Shown in pieces: positions 36,131 through 49,397 of a stretch of DNA of 64,000 bases. Below the pieces are notes generated by a model that was given only the letters and a program-made list of their open reading frames with translations, had not been told where the DNA came from and did no database searches. The stretch's first letter is position 1, and every line of letters starts with the position of its first letter. Location: the NCBI GenBank assembly GCA_019022495.1, contig JAFEKR010000010.1:558001-622000 (forward strand). The letters are read 5' to 3'. The stretch is from Epichloe hybrida (lineage: Eukaryota > Ascomycota > Sordariomycetes > Hypocreales > Clavicipitaceae). The translations under genes and the position numbers were made by a program.

Positions 36131-36194
36131 GCTTTAATATATAATTTTTACTTAAAGGAGATACTAGCTAATACTAATTAGTAATAGCTAATAA

Positions 36195-36330
36195 ATTTGT
36201 AAGCTATTATAAGCTATATAAGCTATTATAAGCTATTATAAGCTATAATAAGCTATTATAAGCTATTATAAGCTATAATAAGCTATAATAAGCTATAATA
36301 AGCTATTATAAGCTATTATTAGTTATTATA
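36195..36330. repeat. 10-bp tandem array (AAGCTATTAT type)
   Basis: About 13 units of AAGCTATTAT/AAGCTATAAT, related to the arrays of element 1 (737-1018, 8880-9180) and element 4 (54410-54490). The position relative to the right terminus is similar. Confidence 0.88.
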
Positions 36331-36645
36331 AGTTATTTTTTTTAAAATACTACAAATACTACAAAATACTACAAATACTACATGTAGTAAAAAAAAATTC
36401 TTGTAGTGTAGTATGTAGTGTAGTGTAGTGTAGTGTAGTATGTAGTATACTACACTACATTACAAATACTACAAAATGTAGTGTAGTGTAGTACAAAGCT
36501 CTGCATATATATACTTATTACTATAGTATATCTAGGTTAATTTTATTTTATTTTATCTATGGTATACTAAGGATTAGTTACCTTATTAGTCCTAGGATTA
36601 TATATACTATAATTAGCGTTTTCTATCTATCTAAATCTAGCTAAA

Positions 36646-36859
36646 TGTTATGGACTCGAGCTATAAGCTCAGGTCAAGTCAGGCTCCGGAAAGTACGCGG
36701 ACTGCGTGCGGCAGGGTTAGGGCTATATGTAGGCCACACATAAGCCACTATAAATCTAGGCGCTGTGTAACCCCTAGTATAGTTCTTTTCTTCTTTTGTA
36801 AGAATAATATTCTCACTTTAAACGCTTATATGCAGTAGCCATAAGGCCAGTTCATCACA
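36646..36859 (+). mobile_element. Un-RIPed solo LTR, family C (214 bp)
   Basis: TGTTATGGACTCGAGC...CAGTTCATCACA flanked by CTAAA (36641-36645 and 36860-36864). Normal composition with intact CpG. A RIPed relative in inverse orientation is at 48527-48751, where it acts as the 5' LTR of a Gag-bearing relic. A chance 62-codon frame within it is not a gene. Confidence 0.9.
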
Positions 36860-36864
36860 CTAAA

Positions 36865-37895
36865 ATAGACTATATATAAAATATAGAATTACTTCTTATA
36901 GCTCTCTTTTCCCCCTTATTTTACACTAATAGCTATATAAACTAACCTCTTAGTTAAAAAAGGGAGGTATTTTAACTAAAGCTTTTAAACTAAGTATTTA
37001 CTTATAGTAATATAATAATTATAACCTATATTAACTTAAATATTTATAAAGGTAATCTTATTAATTAAAGTAAGAACTAAGAAGTAAAATAAATCTATAT
37101 TATTCTAAATCTCTTTATAGTCCTTATTAGTAATAACTATATACTATAAAGCCTCTTTATACCCCCTTTTCCTATCCCTTATGAAATAACTTAATAATAG
37201 AGTTACTCTTTTCCTAACTACTTTATAGACTTAATATTTAAGTTAATAAAGGTAATGTTTTTTATATTATAAATATTTATAGAAGACTTCTTTTATAGCT
37301 AGATAGTAAGTTATAAGAAGTATACTATAGTAAAGTACCTAGAGAAGCTATATTATAAATATTTACTATTATTATAATATATATTAAGGATATCTTAAGT
37401 AACCTAGTTAGCCTATTTACTACTACTTTTATTACCTAACTTTTAGTATTCTATAGACTTTCTAAAGCCTTACTAAGTTCTTATTATACCTATAGCTTAG
37501 ATATCTATTATTAGCATATCCTTATTATATATCTTAGTCTTATTTAGGTTAGGCACTTAATTACTATATTTCTATATTTAGTGTCTTTTCTCTAATTAGT
37601 AAGACTTAATATCTAAAGTAATGCTTTAATAGTAAGCTATTATAGTTAGGTAATTAGCCTAGGGTATATCTTAACTAATACTATAGTCCTTTATTTATTT
37701 ATTAAGCGCTATATATAGCTTAAATATCTTTAATATGTTTAATTACTTAAGCCCCTTAGCTAAAGCTAATTTCTATTTAAAATAAATATAAAAGTTACTA
37801 AATTACTTATTCTATTATTATATTAACTAATTAAGTTTCATAATAGCTATTTCCTATTAGTAAGGGTTATTAAATATCTCCCTTAAGTACTTAAG
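36865..37895 (-). pseudogene. Gag-type relic of a family C retroelement, left part
   Basis: Minus-strand text is protein-like (HIKDIxAIYS near 37.70 kb, GYANNRYLSYRYNKN near 37.48 kb) with RIP stops, consistent with a Gag or Gag-Pol spacer region. The same strand continues beyond Gypsy A2 at 47210, and the TTAAG duplication shows A2 interrupted it. The 5' end would be the LTR at 48527-48751. Confidence 0.5.
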
Positions 37896-38165
37896 TGTTA
37901 TGGCTTGCACTAAAAGGTTGTAAACGAAGTGATAGCTAAGACTATCGCAGTCACTGCTAGATAGATACTAGCTAGGGGCGGGTATATAAAGGTTTTAATC
38001 TCTAACCTAGTACTAATAATATATATAGTCCTTAATAAATACCTTGCTTTATAAGTATATAGCTATCTTATAGCTAGCTAGCCTCTTTATTCTTTATATA
38101 GCCTAAAGGTTTTTTAAAGACTTACTTTAATAAATATCCTATCTTTAACCTCTACACTCCTAATA
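37896..38165 (-). repeat. 3' LTR of Gypsy A2
   Basis: 270 bases starting TGTTATGGCTTGCAC, the reverse complement of the A LTR end. The first 90 bases are mildly mutated and the rest RIPed. Confidence 0.92.
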
Positions 38166-40724
38166 TAATATCTCCTTTATATATAATTAACCTTAATTAT
38201 AAAATAAGTTACTTACTTAGGGCGTAGTTACTATATTAAAGCTTTATAAGGAAAATAAAATAAGGCACTTTATATCTAGATATATAGGTAAATAAAAAGA
38301 AATAATAATAATAATGCTACTAATTAAAAATAACCCCCCTTATTATAGTTAGTAATATTTAAATAGTAGCCTATGTGTAGCTTTAATGTAATAAAATAAA
38401 TATTATTGCCTATTATATAGCTAGAAGAAAAAGAAAATAACCTATATTAATTTTTATAATTAGTTTAAATAAATAAGGTACCTAATACTATAGTTCTAAA
38501 TAGTCTAACTAGAGGGCTTATATTATAGTTACTATAAGTTTATAGCTATTAGGCAAATATATAATTAGCAATGCTAATGGTTATTATTATAATTTATAGA
38601 TTACTTATATATAGTGCATTAGATTACTTAAGGGGTCTAGGGTTAATATAAAAGAGACTAATTTTCCCCCCTTTTATATACTTCCTTTCTTTTATAATAT
38701 CCCTTAACCTTATAAGTTACCTTTACTAGCTAAGTAATAGCTCTCTTATTACTATTACTTAGTAGTTACTAATCTCTTTTAGTCCCTAATTATTATTATT
38801 ATTTATCCTTATTTATCTTAGTTTTTTACCTTTATCTAGCTTATAAGTTTATACTCTTACTAGCATAACTTCTTTATATAGTTTATTATAGCTAACTTAT
38901 AGCTAGTTTACTATATCTAAGTCTTATATTAGAACTTTGCCTTTATTAATACCTTAAGAAGATTTATTAATTAAAAAAACTCCTATAAAGTCTTTTATAA
39001 AATCTCCTATAAAGTCTTCTTTAAAGCAAACTTTTTCTAAATTCTTATTATAAGTTCCTTATATTCTTATAGTATCTTTATTACTAACTTATTACTAGTA
39101 GAATATTTTTAAAAGAGATTTTATATATACGCTATTATTAGTAAGTAATAATATAAAATATTCTCCTAAAAAATAATACCTATAAGATCCTAGGATATCT
39201 TATTAATAAAAAGACCTTTCTTATAAAATATAATAAATCTTTAAGTATAACTTCTTTACTTACTTACTGCTTTTTTATAGCTAATATTTAATAAGCTATT
39301 TAATAAAATATACTTATTACTTCTAAAATAATAAAAACTATATATAGTATATCTCTTGTAACTAAAATTTACTTACTTATTACTAATATATTACTAGACT
39401 TTAGCTTAAATTTCATAGCTTTATAATAAGCTATTTAAACTTATTAAAGTTACTTCTAAAGGTAACTATTACTATTAGAATAAAGTAAAGTATAACTTTA
39501 CTACTTAAACACTAGATTATTACTAACTTATTACTAGCTTATTATAAAAGTAAAGAAAAAGCTATAAAATACTATATTAGTTTATAAAAATTCTAATAAG
39601 TATAGTTATATTTATTACACTTAAATATTTACTAATATTACTTATAAGCTAAAATATAATAAATATACTATAATAGTATTACTAAGTAATACTATAAATC
39701 TAAAGACCTAGATTAATATTTTAAACTATCTTTAATTTATAGCCTAGAATATCCTAATAGTAAGCTTTCTTTATATATATAGCTAATACTTAGCTAACTT
39801 ACTAGTAGTTTATACTAAATACTATTAATTTACCTAAATATATTAGTTTTATTAAGCTTCTTAGTGCACTTTAGGTTTATATATATAGAGAGAGGGATTC
39901 TAATAATAAAAATACTCCTAAGGTCTCTTTCTTTATAGTTCTTATAGCTACTATTAATAATAAGAGACTAGTAGTCTTAGGGACTAACTTTATTATAGAA
40001 AAATAAGTGCTTAGTAGCTATATAATAGATTATTTAAGTTATCTAAGTAAATTAACTTTATTTTCTAATATCCTTAGTATATTAACTTATAAAATATAAT
40101 TACCTTATATTAACTTTATTACTTAGCTATTACTTATATTTATTAATAATTTCTCTAGTAATAAAATCTCTTTTTAATACCTAAGAATTCTCTAAAGTAT
40201 TATAGCCCTTTTATTTAACTAGATATTTATAATACCTTTTATTATAGTAATATAAAATAATTCTCTTAACTTTAAACTCCTATTTATTATCTTTAATAGT
40301 ATCTTATAGTAAGGATATATCTTTTATATTTATTAGGTCCCCTTTAAAAGGTTTAAGACTAGTAATATTAAATATATTATATAATTAAGTCCTAGGTAAT
40401 AATTTTAATTAATATACTAATCTATAATTCCTAATTACCTTTTTAATCTTAGAAGGGCTTAAGTACTTTATAGCTAGCTTCTTACTAAGGTATCTTAGGT
40501 TAATATTCTTTATTAATAGTAAAATATAGTTACTAACTTTAAACCTTATTAGAGTTTTTTTCTAGTTATAATATTTTATATACTAAGTCTATAAGTTACT
40601 AAAAAGCTATTTAATTATAGTATACTTCTCTTTTAGTGCTAAAACTTTACTTTTAGCTTAATTATTTACTAAAGGGATATTTACTATTACTTACTATAAA
40701 TCTCTAGGATTATAACCTTATAAT

Positions 40725-42154
40725 CAGAGCATGTAATGTAATGTAATGTAATGTAATATTTGGGGTTTGGATGTAATATGTAATGTAATGTAATGTAATG
40801 TGTAATTATTACACATTACAATACATTACATTCATTACAAATGTAAGGTTAGGGTAAAATATAAGTGGGGTATATGAATATCTTGTAATATTCTTTAGAT
40901 TTTTCTTTATTAACTTAATATTACTATCTTTTATTATTATAATTTAGTTATTTAGTTATAACTTTTTAATGTTTAAGCTTATTTAGACTAATAAGCTATT
41001 TATAGGTATATAGTAGCTAAATATAGTATATTCTAAGGATAAACTATACTATTATTTTTTCTTTAAATTATAAAGCTTTTTTTAGTTAAGGAACTTTTTT
41101 TTTAGATTTACTATCCTTTTTAATATACTTTCTTTACTTAAAATATAATAATTACCCTAAAGAAATTTCTTTTTATTATATATAAATAAGATTAAAACTC
41201 TAATAATAACATATTTATATATATGTATTTCTTATCATAAAAAAGAAATTTTAATATATATAATAAAGAAATTCCTAGCTATATAGCTATTTAAGTATAA
41301 TTATAGGTAATTATATTAACTTTGAAGGTTTTTTATGCTAAAGAAAAAGTAAAAAACCTTAGAAAAGCTAATAAAAAAGGACTTAACTATTTTATAATAA
41401 ATATAATAAATATTTATAATATATTTTTATTAATATTAAAGGTATTTAAAAATAAGCTTTAAAAGTAAGTTTAATAATATTTACTATCTTTAGTTTCCTT
41501 TCCTAGTTATATAGTTTCTTCTAAAAGTAAGTCTAAAAGTAAGTCTTATAAATTACACCTTATATGTAATTATAGTTTCTTCACTTTTCTATATAATCTA
41601 ATCCTAGAAAAGAGATGTTATAAAAGTGGGTCTAAAAGTGGATCTTATAAATTACACCTTATATGTAATTATAGTTTCTTCACTTTTCTATATAATCTAA
41701 TCCTAGAAAAGAGATATTATAAAAGTGAGTCTAAAAGTGGGTCTTATAAATTACACCTAAAATGTAATTATAGTTTCTTTACTTTGCTATATAATTTAAT
41801 CCTAGAAAAGAGATATTATAAAAGTAAGTCTAAAAGTAATTATATTAATTATATTATAGCTAATACACTTAGTTATAGGGTTTTTTCTTAAAATAAACCT
41901 AAGAGATAAGTTTTATTAGTTTTATTAGTTTTATTAATTATAATTTAGGTAAGAATAGTAATAAGACCTTAGTTTATATTTTTATAAACTTAATATAAAC
42001 TTTTTAATAGTTAAATTATATTTTTACTATCTATATCTAATTATATAACCTTAATATTAAAAAATCAAAAATAATTACAAATAATTAAATAATTACATGT
42101 AATGTAATGTAATTATTAAGGGTAAGGTGTAATGTAATGTAATGCAATGCTCTG
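40725..42154. mobile_element. hAT-like foldback element 3, complete (1430 bp)
   Basis: Termini CAGAGCATG and CAATGCTCTG, with perfect 8-bp target duplication CTTATAAT (40717-40724 and 42155-42162). The uninterrupted site survives in A4 (59430-59440) and in A1 (near 6080, reverse strand), which proves the boundaries. Subterminal arrays use TGTAATG, unlike element 2; at 40785-40850 TGTAATG repeats face CATTACA repeats and can fold back. It has no coding sequence and no 10-mer array. Confidence 0.92.
41520..41840. repeat. About 95-bp tandem repeats in hAT-like element 3
   Basis: Three to four units containing AAAGTGGGTCTAAAAGTGG, then TTACACCTTATATGTAATTA and CTAATCCTAGAAAAGAGAT. The first two units are almost identical. 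Only the doubled GTGGGTC motif is shared with element 2. Confidence 0.85.
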
Positions 42155-45100
42155 CTTATAATACCTTTACTAGTGTATAGCTATATATTAAGTAATTACT
42201 TATATTATATATAAATTATGCTATTAATAGGTTATTTACCTAATTAGTCTATTTAGTATAAGTAAAAGCCCTTAAATAATATTCTAAGACCTAGTTTAAA
42301 TATTTTATCTAGCTATTTATTTAGGGGTAAAAAGTAATACTAAGTAATTACTTAGTTATAAGAAAATAATAAAAAGTTATTTAAAAACTACTAGTAAATA
42401 TAAAACCTTAGTTTATTATAATACTTTCTAGTGCTTTATAGTCTTTAAAAATATATTCTAAGAATATAGTTACTAGCCTATTACTAGTTAGTTATATTAA
42501 AATAAGGATATAAATACTATATTTTATAAAATAATTAATAATAACTAGAATTATATTATAAGTCTAATTTAAGTCTTTTACTAGTAAAAGTCTAGTAATA
42601 AAATCTATTAATAATTCTTAAAAAGGGTAATTAAGCACTAGTAGTCTAGCTAGCTTACTATATAGTTTATAATACCTTACTTTTAAAGTCTAATAATTTA
42701 TATAAGTATTAATATATACCTTTATATCTTTCTTTATTATTAGCTAATAATATTAGTTTATAATCTAATAAAGAGTTTTACTTACTCCTTAGTGCCTAGT
42801 AATAAGGTTATTATAAGTTAGTAATAAAATTTCTTTTCTTATACCTAAAGGAATAAAAATATAATTCTTAAATATTAATAGTTTAAAGAGTTTAATAAAC
42901 TATAACTAGGATATAGCTATATTACTGCTTTTAAGTAACTTTAATTAACTTATAGTAAAGTTATTACCTTACTATACTTTATATAATAAGACTTAAATTA
43001 GGGGTTTTAATTCTAAGCTCTTTTCTAGAAAGTTAAAGTTAAACTTAGAAGAGGTTCTCTAAATAAATTAAATCCTAGCTATAATATCTTTATAAGTAAT
43101 TAGTTTAATAAATGCTTTTAGTCTTATAGGGATATAAATAAGTAATATTTTTAAGGGGTGCCCTTATTACTTACTAGTAATAACTTATACTAGTTTATCC
43201 TTATTAAAAATAGCTAGTCTAATAGGAAAATTAAAATAATTAAGTAATATATAATATATACGCTAGGTACTAGTAGTATTACTATAGCTAGCTTATTACT
43301 TATTAATAGAAGTATAAAAGGTATTAAATAACCTTACTAATATAACTCTTTTAAGATTATCTAGATTATTAGGTTTTTTAGGAATATAATTAAGTTATAA
43401 TTTTTTAAAACCCTAGATATTAGTAGTATTAATATAGCATTATTATAACTAACTATTAGTTATACTAAGTAATGTTTTTGTAGAGCCTATAGTACTAATA
43501 ATATTACTATAGTATTCCTATTGCTTAGTATCTATAAATTTAGATAAAAAGGTAAGAAGTTATATAATTACTACTTTCTCTTTCCTTGCCTTACTTATAA
43601 AATCTAGTTTTCTTAAAAGTAAGTTAGTAAGATTTAATTTCCTTATATAATATATAATCTTAAAATTAAAAGAATAAAGCTTATTAAGTATAGTTACTTA
43701 CTTACTAGTAAGCTTAGGCTTTATAGTAAGGTACTTATAGTTTAAATAATCTATAATAACTTTAATTATATAAGCTAAATAAGCAAGATAGTGTCTTTAT
43801 ATATAAAAAGCCTTTTAGATAGCTAATAATTTACTATTAAGTATTAAATATTATAATTTAGTAGTAGTTATTTTCCTTAATATAAATATAACTAGGTGCT
43901 AGTAGCCTAGTACTAATATTATAAGTATAGCCCTAATTATATATCTAGATATATTTATCTTTACTCTAAGATATATAAGTAAGTTAAAATACACTAGAAT
44001 TAGCGCTTCCTAAAATCTTTATTAAAGTTCTCTAAATACTACTAGCTTATAGGGTTTTAGTTTAAATATTACTAGTTAATTACCTCTAATATAATCTATT
44101 AATAAAATAATAACTTTACTATACTATTTAATAAAATAGTAGTAAAATCTAGTAAAACTAAGAAATAACTAAATATTAAAAACGCTATATAGTATTAGCT
44201 AGGTTATAATTACTTTAACTCTTACTAAGTTTATTATAATACCTTTCTTTAATATCTTAAAGCCTAAAAATTTAACTTCCTTAACTAAAAATTAACACTT
44301 CTTAAGGTTAATAAAAAGGCTTATTTCCCTAAACCTATATAAAACTTATTTAATATACTTTATATACTCTTTAACCTTACTACTATATATTAGTATATTA
44401 TCTAAGTAAATAATATAGGTTTTATTAATAAGTCCTTTAAGAGTATTATTAATATACTCCTAAAAAGTCACTAGTATATTAACTAGTCTAAATAGTATTA
44501 CTAGATATTTAAAGTAGCTATATTAATAATAAAATGCTATTTTTTACTTATTACTTAAGTAAATATATAGCTAGTAGTATATATCTTTTAAATCTAAGAC
44601 TATAAAAATAACTATACTTACTAATTAATTAAGAATTTTAGTAATAAGAGGTAAAGGGGCCTTATTCTTAATTATAATCTTATTTAAGCCCTTATAATCT
44701 ATATAAAGCCTTAATTTCCTTTCTTTCTTTAAAATAAATAAAATTAGGGCTTTAGCTAAGCTAACTAATCTTTTAATTTACCCTTTAAGCTATATACTTA
44801 TAAGGTACTCTTTAAGAACCTCTAGCTCCTTTTTAGCTAAATTATATATAGGCCCTTAAGGTAATGTTTTCCTTTTTTCTAATTTAATTATATAAGTATA
44901 ACCTCCTAGTTTAAGAAGCTTACTTACTAACTCTTTAGAAAAAATATCTATAAACTCCCTATATTCTTCTAGGATTATTAGTATAAGGCACTTAGTGCTC
45001 TTATCCTAATTTAATATAGCTTCTTTACTACTTATATTTTCTAAAATTAGTATAACTATAATACCTTTACTTTTTTACTATAAATAAGTATACTTAAGGA

Positions 45101-46939
45101 TTTATATAGTTACTTTACTATTTATTTATATATCTATTATTACTAGGTCCTTTAATTAGCCTTTTCCCTTTTTAATTTTTATTTTCTAGAATACTTAGCT
45201 TAATCTTTATTACTTCTAATAATAAAGTAACTACTACTATTTTTTTCTCTTTATATACTTATTACTTACTATAAGTAAAGAAGAGATATTCTATTATTAC
45301 TAGATATCTCTAGTATTTATGCTCCTAATATATAATTATAGGTAAATACTCTTTAATCTAGTCTATACTTAGAATTATCCCTTTACTTATATTAGTAATA
45401 AAGTAGCTAACTTAGTAAACCTTTATAAATCCTATACTATCTTTTATCTTAACTAATTTTTTTAGAATTTCTTAATATAAAATCACTTTTTTACTTACAC
45501 TCTTTAATATCCTATCTAATTAGATTATATTATCCTAATCCTTTTTTAATAATAATTTTAGATAAATTATTAAAGACTATATACCTATATTAAATAGCGC
45601 TTATATAGCTAACTACTAGTTATCTTATTATAGAGATACTTATATTCTTATTTTATTATCTATAGGGTATTTTATAGTAAGTTTATATTCCTAGGTCTAT
45701 ACTAATTAAACTAGTATTAGGAGATATAGCTTTATTATTACTTTCTTTATACTTCTTAGTTATATACTTAGTACTTTTATAAGTAAAATAATCTAGTACT
45801 TAATAAGCTAGTAAAGTATACCTAGGCTTTTTATATTTATAGTATACTAAAAATAATCTTTTCTCTTAATCTTTACTTTATTACTATACCTTATTTATAA
45901 GTAATATAAAATAAAAGTATTACCTCTTTTTTTTAGGGTTTTAACTTTTTTTATTACTTTAGCCTAAACCTATTATAATCTTTACTTTCTTACCCTAGCC
46001 TTATAGTTAGCTTTAAGTTATTAAAATCTCTTAACTAATTATTTACTTCCTTATAGTATTATTTAAGCTATTTAAAAAGATTATAATTCTTAGATATATA
46101 GAGATTTCTTTAAGTAACTTAGCTTTTATCTAAGCTTAAGCTTATATAAAGAATTAAAATAATTAGTTATTTCTTTACTTAAGATTTAGTAATAACTTTA
46201 TTACTTTTAAGTGTCTTATACTTATATTTATTATTTTAGTTTTTAGCTATTCTAGGAAATTTACCTAGGTAATTAATAAATAATTTATATACCTATTTAT
46301 AGCTATATAATATATTTATTATTACTTTATATTACTAGCTAGGTAGCTACTTATATACATTACCTTAGTTATATTATCCTTAAAGGTATAGTAGTTTAAT
46401 TTAAATAATATATCTAAGTTTACTAAGAAATTCTATAGGCTTTTATATATTTCCCCTTTATATATAAGTATTTTTATTTATATTTTAATAAGACTACCTT
46501 ACTATATAATTACTCCTAAGTTACTATAAACTAAAGGTAAAATCATAGCTAATATTTAAGAGGTAATTATAAGTCTAGTTTAAGGTCTAGCTAATCCTAG
46601 ATTTACCTTAAGCTCCTTAATTTATGCCTTTATTTATAAGACCTCTTATTTTCTTTAAAGGTAATATAGCTTAGCTTATATAACCTTATAGCATTATTAT
46701 AATGCCCTTTTTTCTTTAGGTATATTATCTATATCTTTACCTAAATTAGAATTAAGTAGTATTTATTATACCTTATTATTATCTATTATTCTAGATTATA
46801 AGGGTTCTTTAACTTCCTAATTATCTATAGCTTTATTATTATAAGGTACTAATATATTTCTTATAGATCTTTAGAGTATTAGCTATATAATAATCTAGCT
46901 AATAGTTTATATTCTTAAAAAGATTAAGAGAGATTAATT

Positions 46940-47209
46940 TATTATAGCTTATACTAAAAGGTTATAAATAAAGTAATAGCTAAGACTATTATAGTTACTA
47001 CTAGATAAATACTAGCTAGAGGTAAGTATATAAAGGTTTTAATCTCTAAACTAGCACTAATAATATATATAGTTCTTAATAAATACCTTACTTTATAAGC
47101 ATATAGCTATCTTATAGCTAGCTAGCCTTTTTATTATTCACATAGCCTAAAGGTTCTCTAAAGACTTGCTTTAATGAACATCCTATCTCTGACCTCTGCG
47201 CTCCTGACA
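46940..47209 (-). repeat. 5' LTR of Gypsy A2
   Basis: 270 bases. Read on the minus strand it starts TGTCAGGAGCGCAGAGGTCA at 47209, un-RIPed there, and is RIPed towards 46940. Confidence 0.92.
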
Positions 47210-48526
47210 TTAAGTAGCTAATTTAAGTATTAATTAAGTAAATAGCTCTTTTTAAAGAAGAGTATAACCTATACCTAAACTCTAGGTAATAGGTTCTAGT
47301 AAATAAAGTATTACTAATAAAATCCTTATCTATAAGTAACTTATAGGCTATAAGGCCTTTCTAAGCTATAAATAAGACCTTATTACTATTAAAAGGGGGT
47401 CCTATAGGAAGGGGCTTTTATTTAGGCTAAATTAGTATAAGTACTATATCTTACCTATTAGTTAAGTACTTAAACTACCTTACTTACTATTTAAATAAGT
47501 GTTATATTATTACTAACTTATTAGTGTCTATCCTATCTAGAAGTAATAGTATATTTGCTAGTTAATATATTCCTATAGTAAAGAATAATATATATAATAA
47601 ACTAGCCTTACCCCTCCTGAGCACGATGTGAGGCGCTGTACGTTGTAAGGCGCGGAGGCCTAAGGGTAGCCCACAGGGTGTTGTTATGCGCAAGCGACAG
47701 GTCTTAAGTAATTGTAAGGTGCAATGTTAGCAACGGCTAGCATTGGCGGATCTTTTAGTCTATTGGGATTCCTAGCACACCTTCTAGGTCTCTTACACAC
47801 GAGGTAAAACTGCTTAGTATTTTATAGCCTAATACCCTATTCTTTTATCTTCTCCTTATTTACCTTATAAATCTTATTATTTATATTACCTTTACTTTTT
47901 AGTATTTTCTCCCTTATAGTATAAATACTATTAATTATCTCTAGGTTAGATTTATCTTTACTTTCCTTCCCTTTACTTTTTTTCTCTTTTACTATATTAT
48001 TTTATATTTTAGATAGGGTGGTGTTCTTTTTATTACTTTTAGCTATACTATTATCTAATTCATTAGGGGTTAATTAGTTAATTAGTAACACAGAACTTAC
48101 CTAGTGATTATAATAGGTGTATAAATTAAATTAGAGATAAGTAAGAATAGGTTATATTTAGTTTACCTTAGAGCTTTTAAGTATAAGTAGTAAGCTATAA
48201 GATAAAAGAGATATAGAGAGATAAAATAAATATAGTTATAGAGAAAGAGGGAATTATATTAATTTATACTATAAGTAAAACTTAAATAATTTTAAGTTTA
48301 TAAATAGTTATAAATTATAACTCTTACGCTAACGTAGCTATAAAGTTTATTATAAACTTTACTCTAACCTTATAGCCCCTTATATTTATAACCTTAGAGC
48401 TTATTTATTACTATGAATATAAGTATTTAGTTATTAATTGTTTTACTAGCTAGGTATTGCTAGCAATTGTGTTATAGAAAATCAGATACATTGGCTATAA
48501 TCAATGAGGTAAAAACAAAATTAAAA
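47210..48526 (-). pseudogene. gag: Gag-type relic of a family C retroelement, right part
   Basis: Minus-strand Gag-like text with a pattern like family B Gag: KGLIAYKLLIDKDFI near 47.34 kb followed by RYRLYSSLKRAI near 47.25 kb. It is preceded to the right by non-coding leader and the LTR at 48527-48751. A solo LTR (47627-47797) interrupts it, and A2 interrupts it at 47209. Confidence 0.6.
47627..47797 (+). mobile_element. Un-RIPed solo LTR, TRIM family E (171 bp)
   Basis: TGTGAGGCGCTGTACG...GGTCTCTTACA flanked by CACGA (47622-47626 and 47798-47802). It is the same LTR as in the truncated TRIM at 62882, and its second half is related to the TRIM D terminal repeat read on the minus strand (GTAAGGTGCAATG...GCTAGCATT...GATCTTTT). 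Confidence 0.9.
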
Positions 48527-48751
48527 ATTAATAAACTACCCTTATAGCTACTACTTATAAGCATTTAAAGTAAGAATATTATTCTTATAGAAGAAGAAAA
48601 GAATTATACTATAGGTTATATAGCGCCTAGATTTATAGTGGCTTATATGTGGCTTATGCGTGGTCTGCGTATAGCCCTAACCCTGCCGCACGCAGTCCGC
48701 GTACTTTCCGAAGCCTAACTTGACCTAAGCTTATAGCTTGAGTCCATAACA
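48527..48751 (-). repeat. 5' LTR of a family C retroelement
   Basis: Reverse-complement relative of the solo LTR at 36646-36859. The outer part (about 48650-48751, CCTGCCGCACGCAGTCCGCG) is un-RIPed, and the inner part is RIPed to the point that the TG/CA end near 48527 is uncertain. Confidence 0.75.
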
Positions 48752-48888
48752 CTTACCTTTAGTAGCTAAAGTGTAGTATATTAAAGAGAAAGCTATTTAT
48801 TATTAGTTTACTTTAATTATTTAGTCTATTATTAACTACTAATCTATATGAAGACACCCTGTTACTAGTATAAACTACACTATTACTT

Positions 48889-49340
48889 TGTTAGGGGAAA
48901 AACAACACCTCAAAACAACGGAAAAGACGACGATAGTAATAGCAACAAAAACGACAATATTAACAATACTAACAATACTAACGAATTTAACGATATCGAA
49001 GCCAGAACCTAGATAACGGGATCTAGGTCTACGATATTTGCGATCTATCGCGAGGATCTAAGCTACTAAGGTCTCTTTTTAGTATTAGGTTAAATTTATC
49101 TTATTAGGTTAAACACAATGCTAGGTTATCTTATCTATTAAATAATCTAAGCTAAAGGTAACAAAGGGAGAGTTAATTTTCTATAAAAGGGGAGGGAATC
49201 TAGGGATTTTATCTAGCTAGATAGTCACATAACTAGGGATCCAATTAATCCGGCGATGCCGATAGATCCGACGATGCCGAGGTCTAGAGGCCTGTGGTCT
49301 TGTGAGAGAGGTCTTGAGAGGTCACAATCCTAGCCACACA
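48889..49340. mobile_element. Solo LTR with TATA box (452 bp)
   Basis: TGTTAGGGG...GCCACACA flanked by TTACTT on both sides (48883-48888 and 49341-49346), a 6-base match. Near-normal composition in parts (ACAACGGAAAAGACGACG, 48910-48945). CTATAAAAGGGG near 49180 is a good TATA box if the plus strand is transcribed. No relative in the window. Confidence 0.7.
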
Positions 49341-49397
49341 TTACTTATATTACCTCTAAGTCTAGCTAATACTTATTATTATTTACTATTACTTTAC

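Larger units (their letters stand above)
34602..36503. mobile_element. hAT-like foldback element 2, complete (1902 bp)
   Basis: Termini CAGAGCTTTG and CAAAGCTCTG form a 10-bp inverted repeat, flanked by a perfect 8-bp target duplication CATATATA (34594-34601 and 36504-36511). Next to both ends lie TG-rich short repeats of GTAGTGTAGT; the right end (36345-36490) has these with their reverse complement ACTACAAATACT, able to form a large hairpin. The body is AT-rich without coding sequence and carries about 100-bp and 10-bp tandem repeats. CAGAG fits the hAT terminal consensus YARNG, and 8-bp duplications are diagnostic for hAT. Confidence 0.88.
40125..45770 (-). pseudogene. pol: Pol relic of Gypsy A2
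   Basis: Minus-strand equivalent of A1 2860-6680: RT block (reverse of GGCCTTATTCTTAATTATAA and neighbours) near 44.65 kb, integrase near 42.3-42.6 kb, chromodomain near 40.13-40.27 kb. Interrupted at 40725-42154 by hAT-like element 3, which lies between integrase and chromodomain. RIP-type stops throughout. Confidence 0.85.
37896..47209 (-). mobile_element. Ty3/Gypsy chromovirus relic A2, complete, minus strand
   Basis: LTRs at 37896-38165 and 46940-47209 (270 bases each), with target duplication TTAAG (37891-37895 and 47210-47214). After removing hAT-like element 3 it has nearly the same length as A1, with the same order on the minus strand: Gag about 46.55-45.77 kb, RT about 44.87-44.25 kb, integrase about 42.62-42.27 kb, chromodomain about 40.27-40.13 kb. 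Heavily RIPed inside. The outer LTR edges are again the least mutated (around 37.90-38.0 and 47.15-47.21 kb). Confidence 0.95.

Noticed and set aside
36650..36838. 62-aa reading frame as a gene
   Set aside because: It lies wholly within a solo LTR (36646-36859) with a CTAAA target duplication; the frame is by chance.
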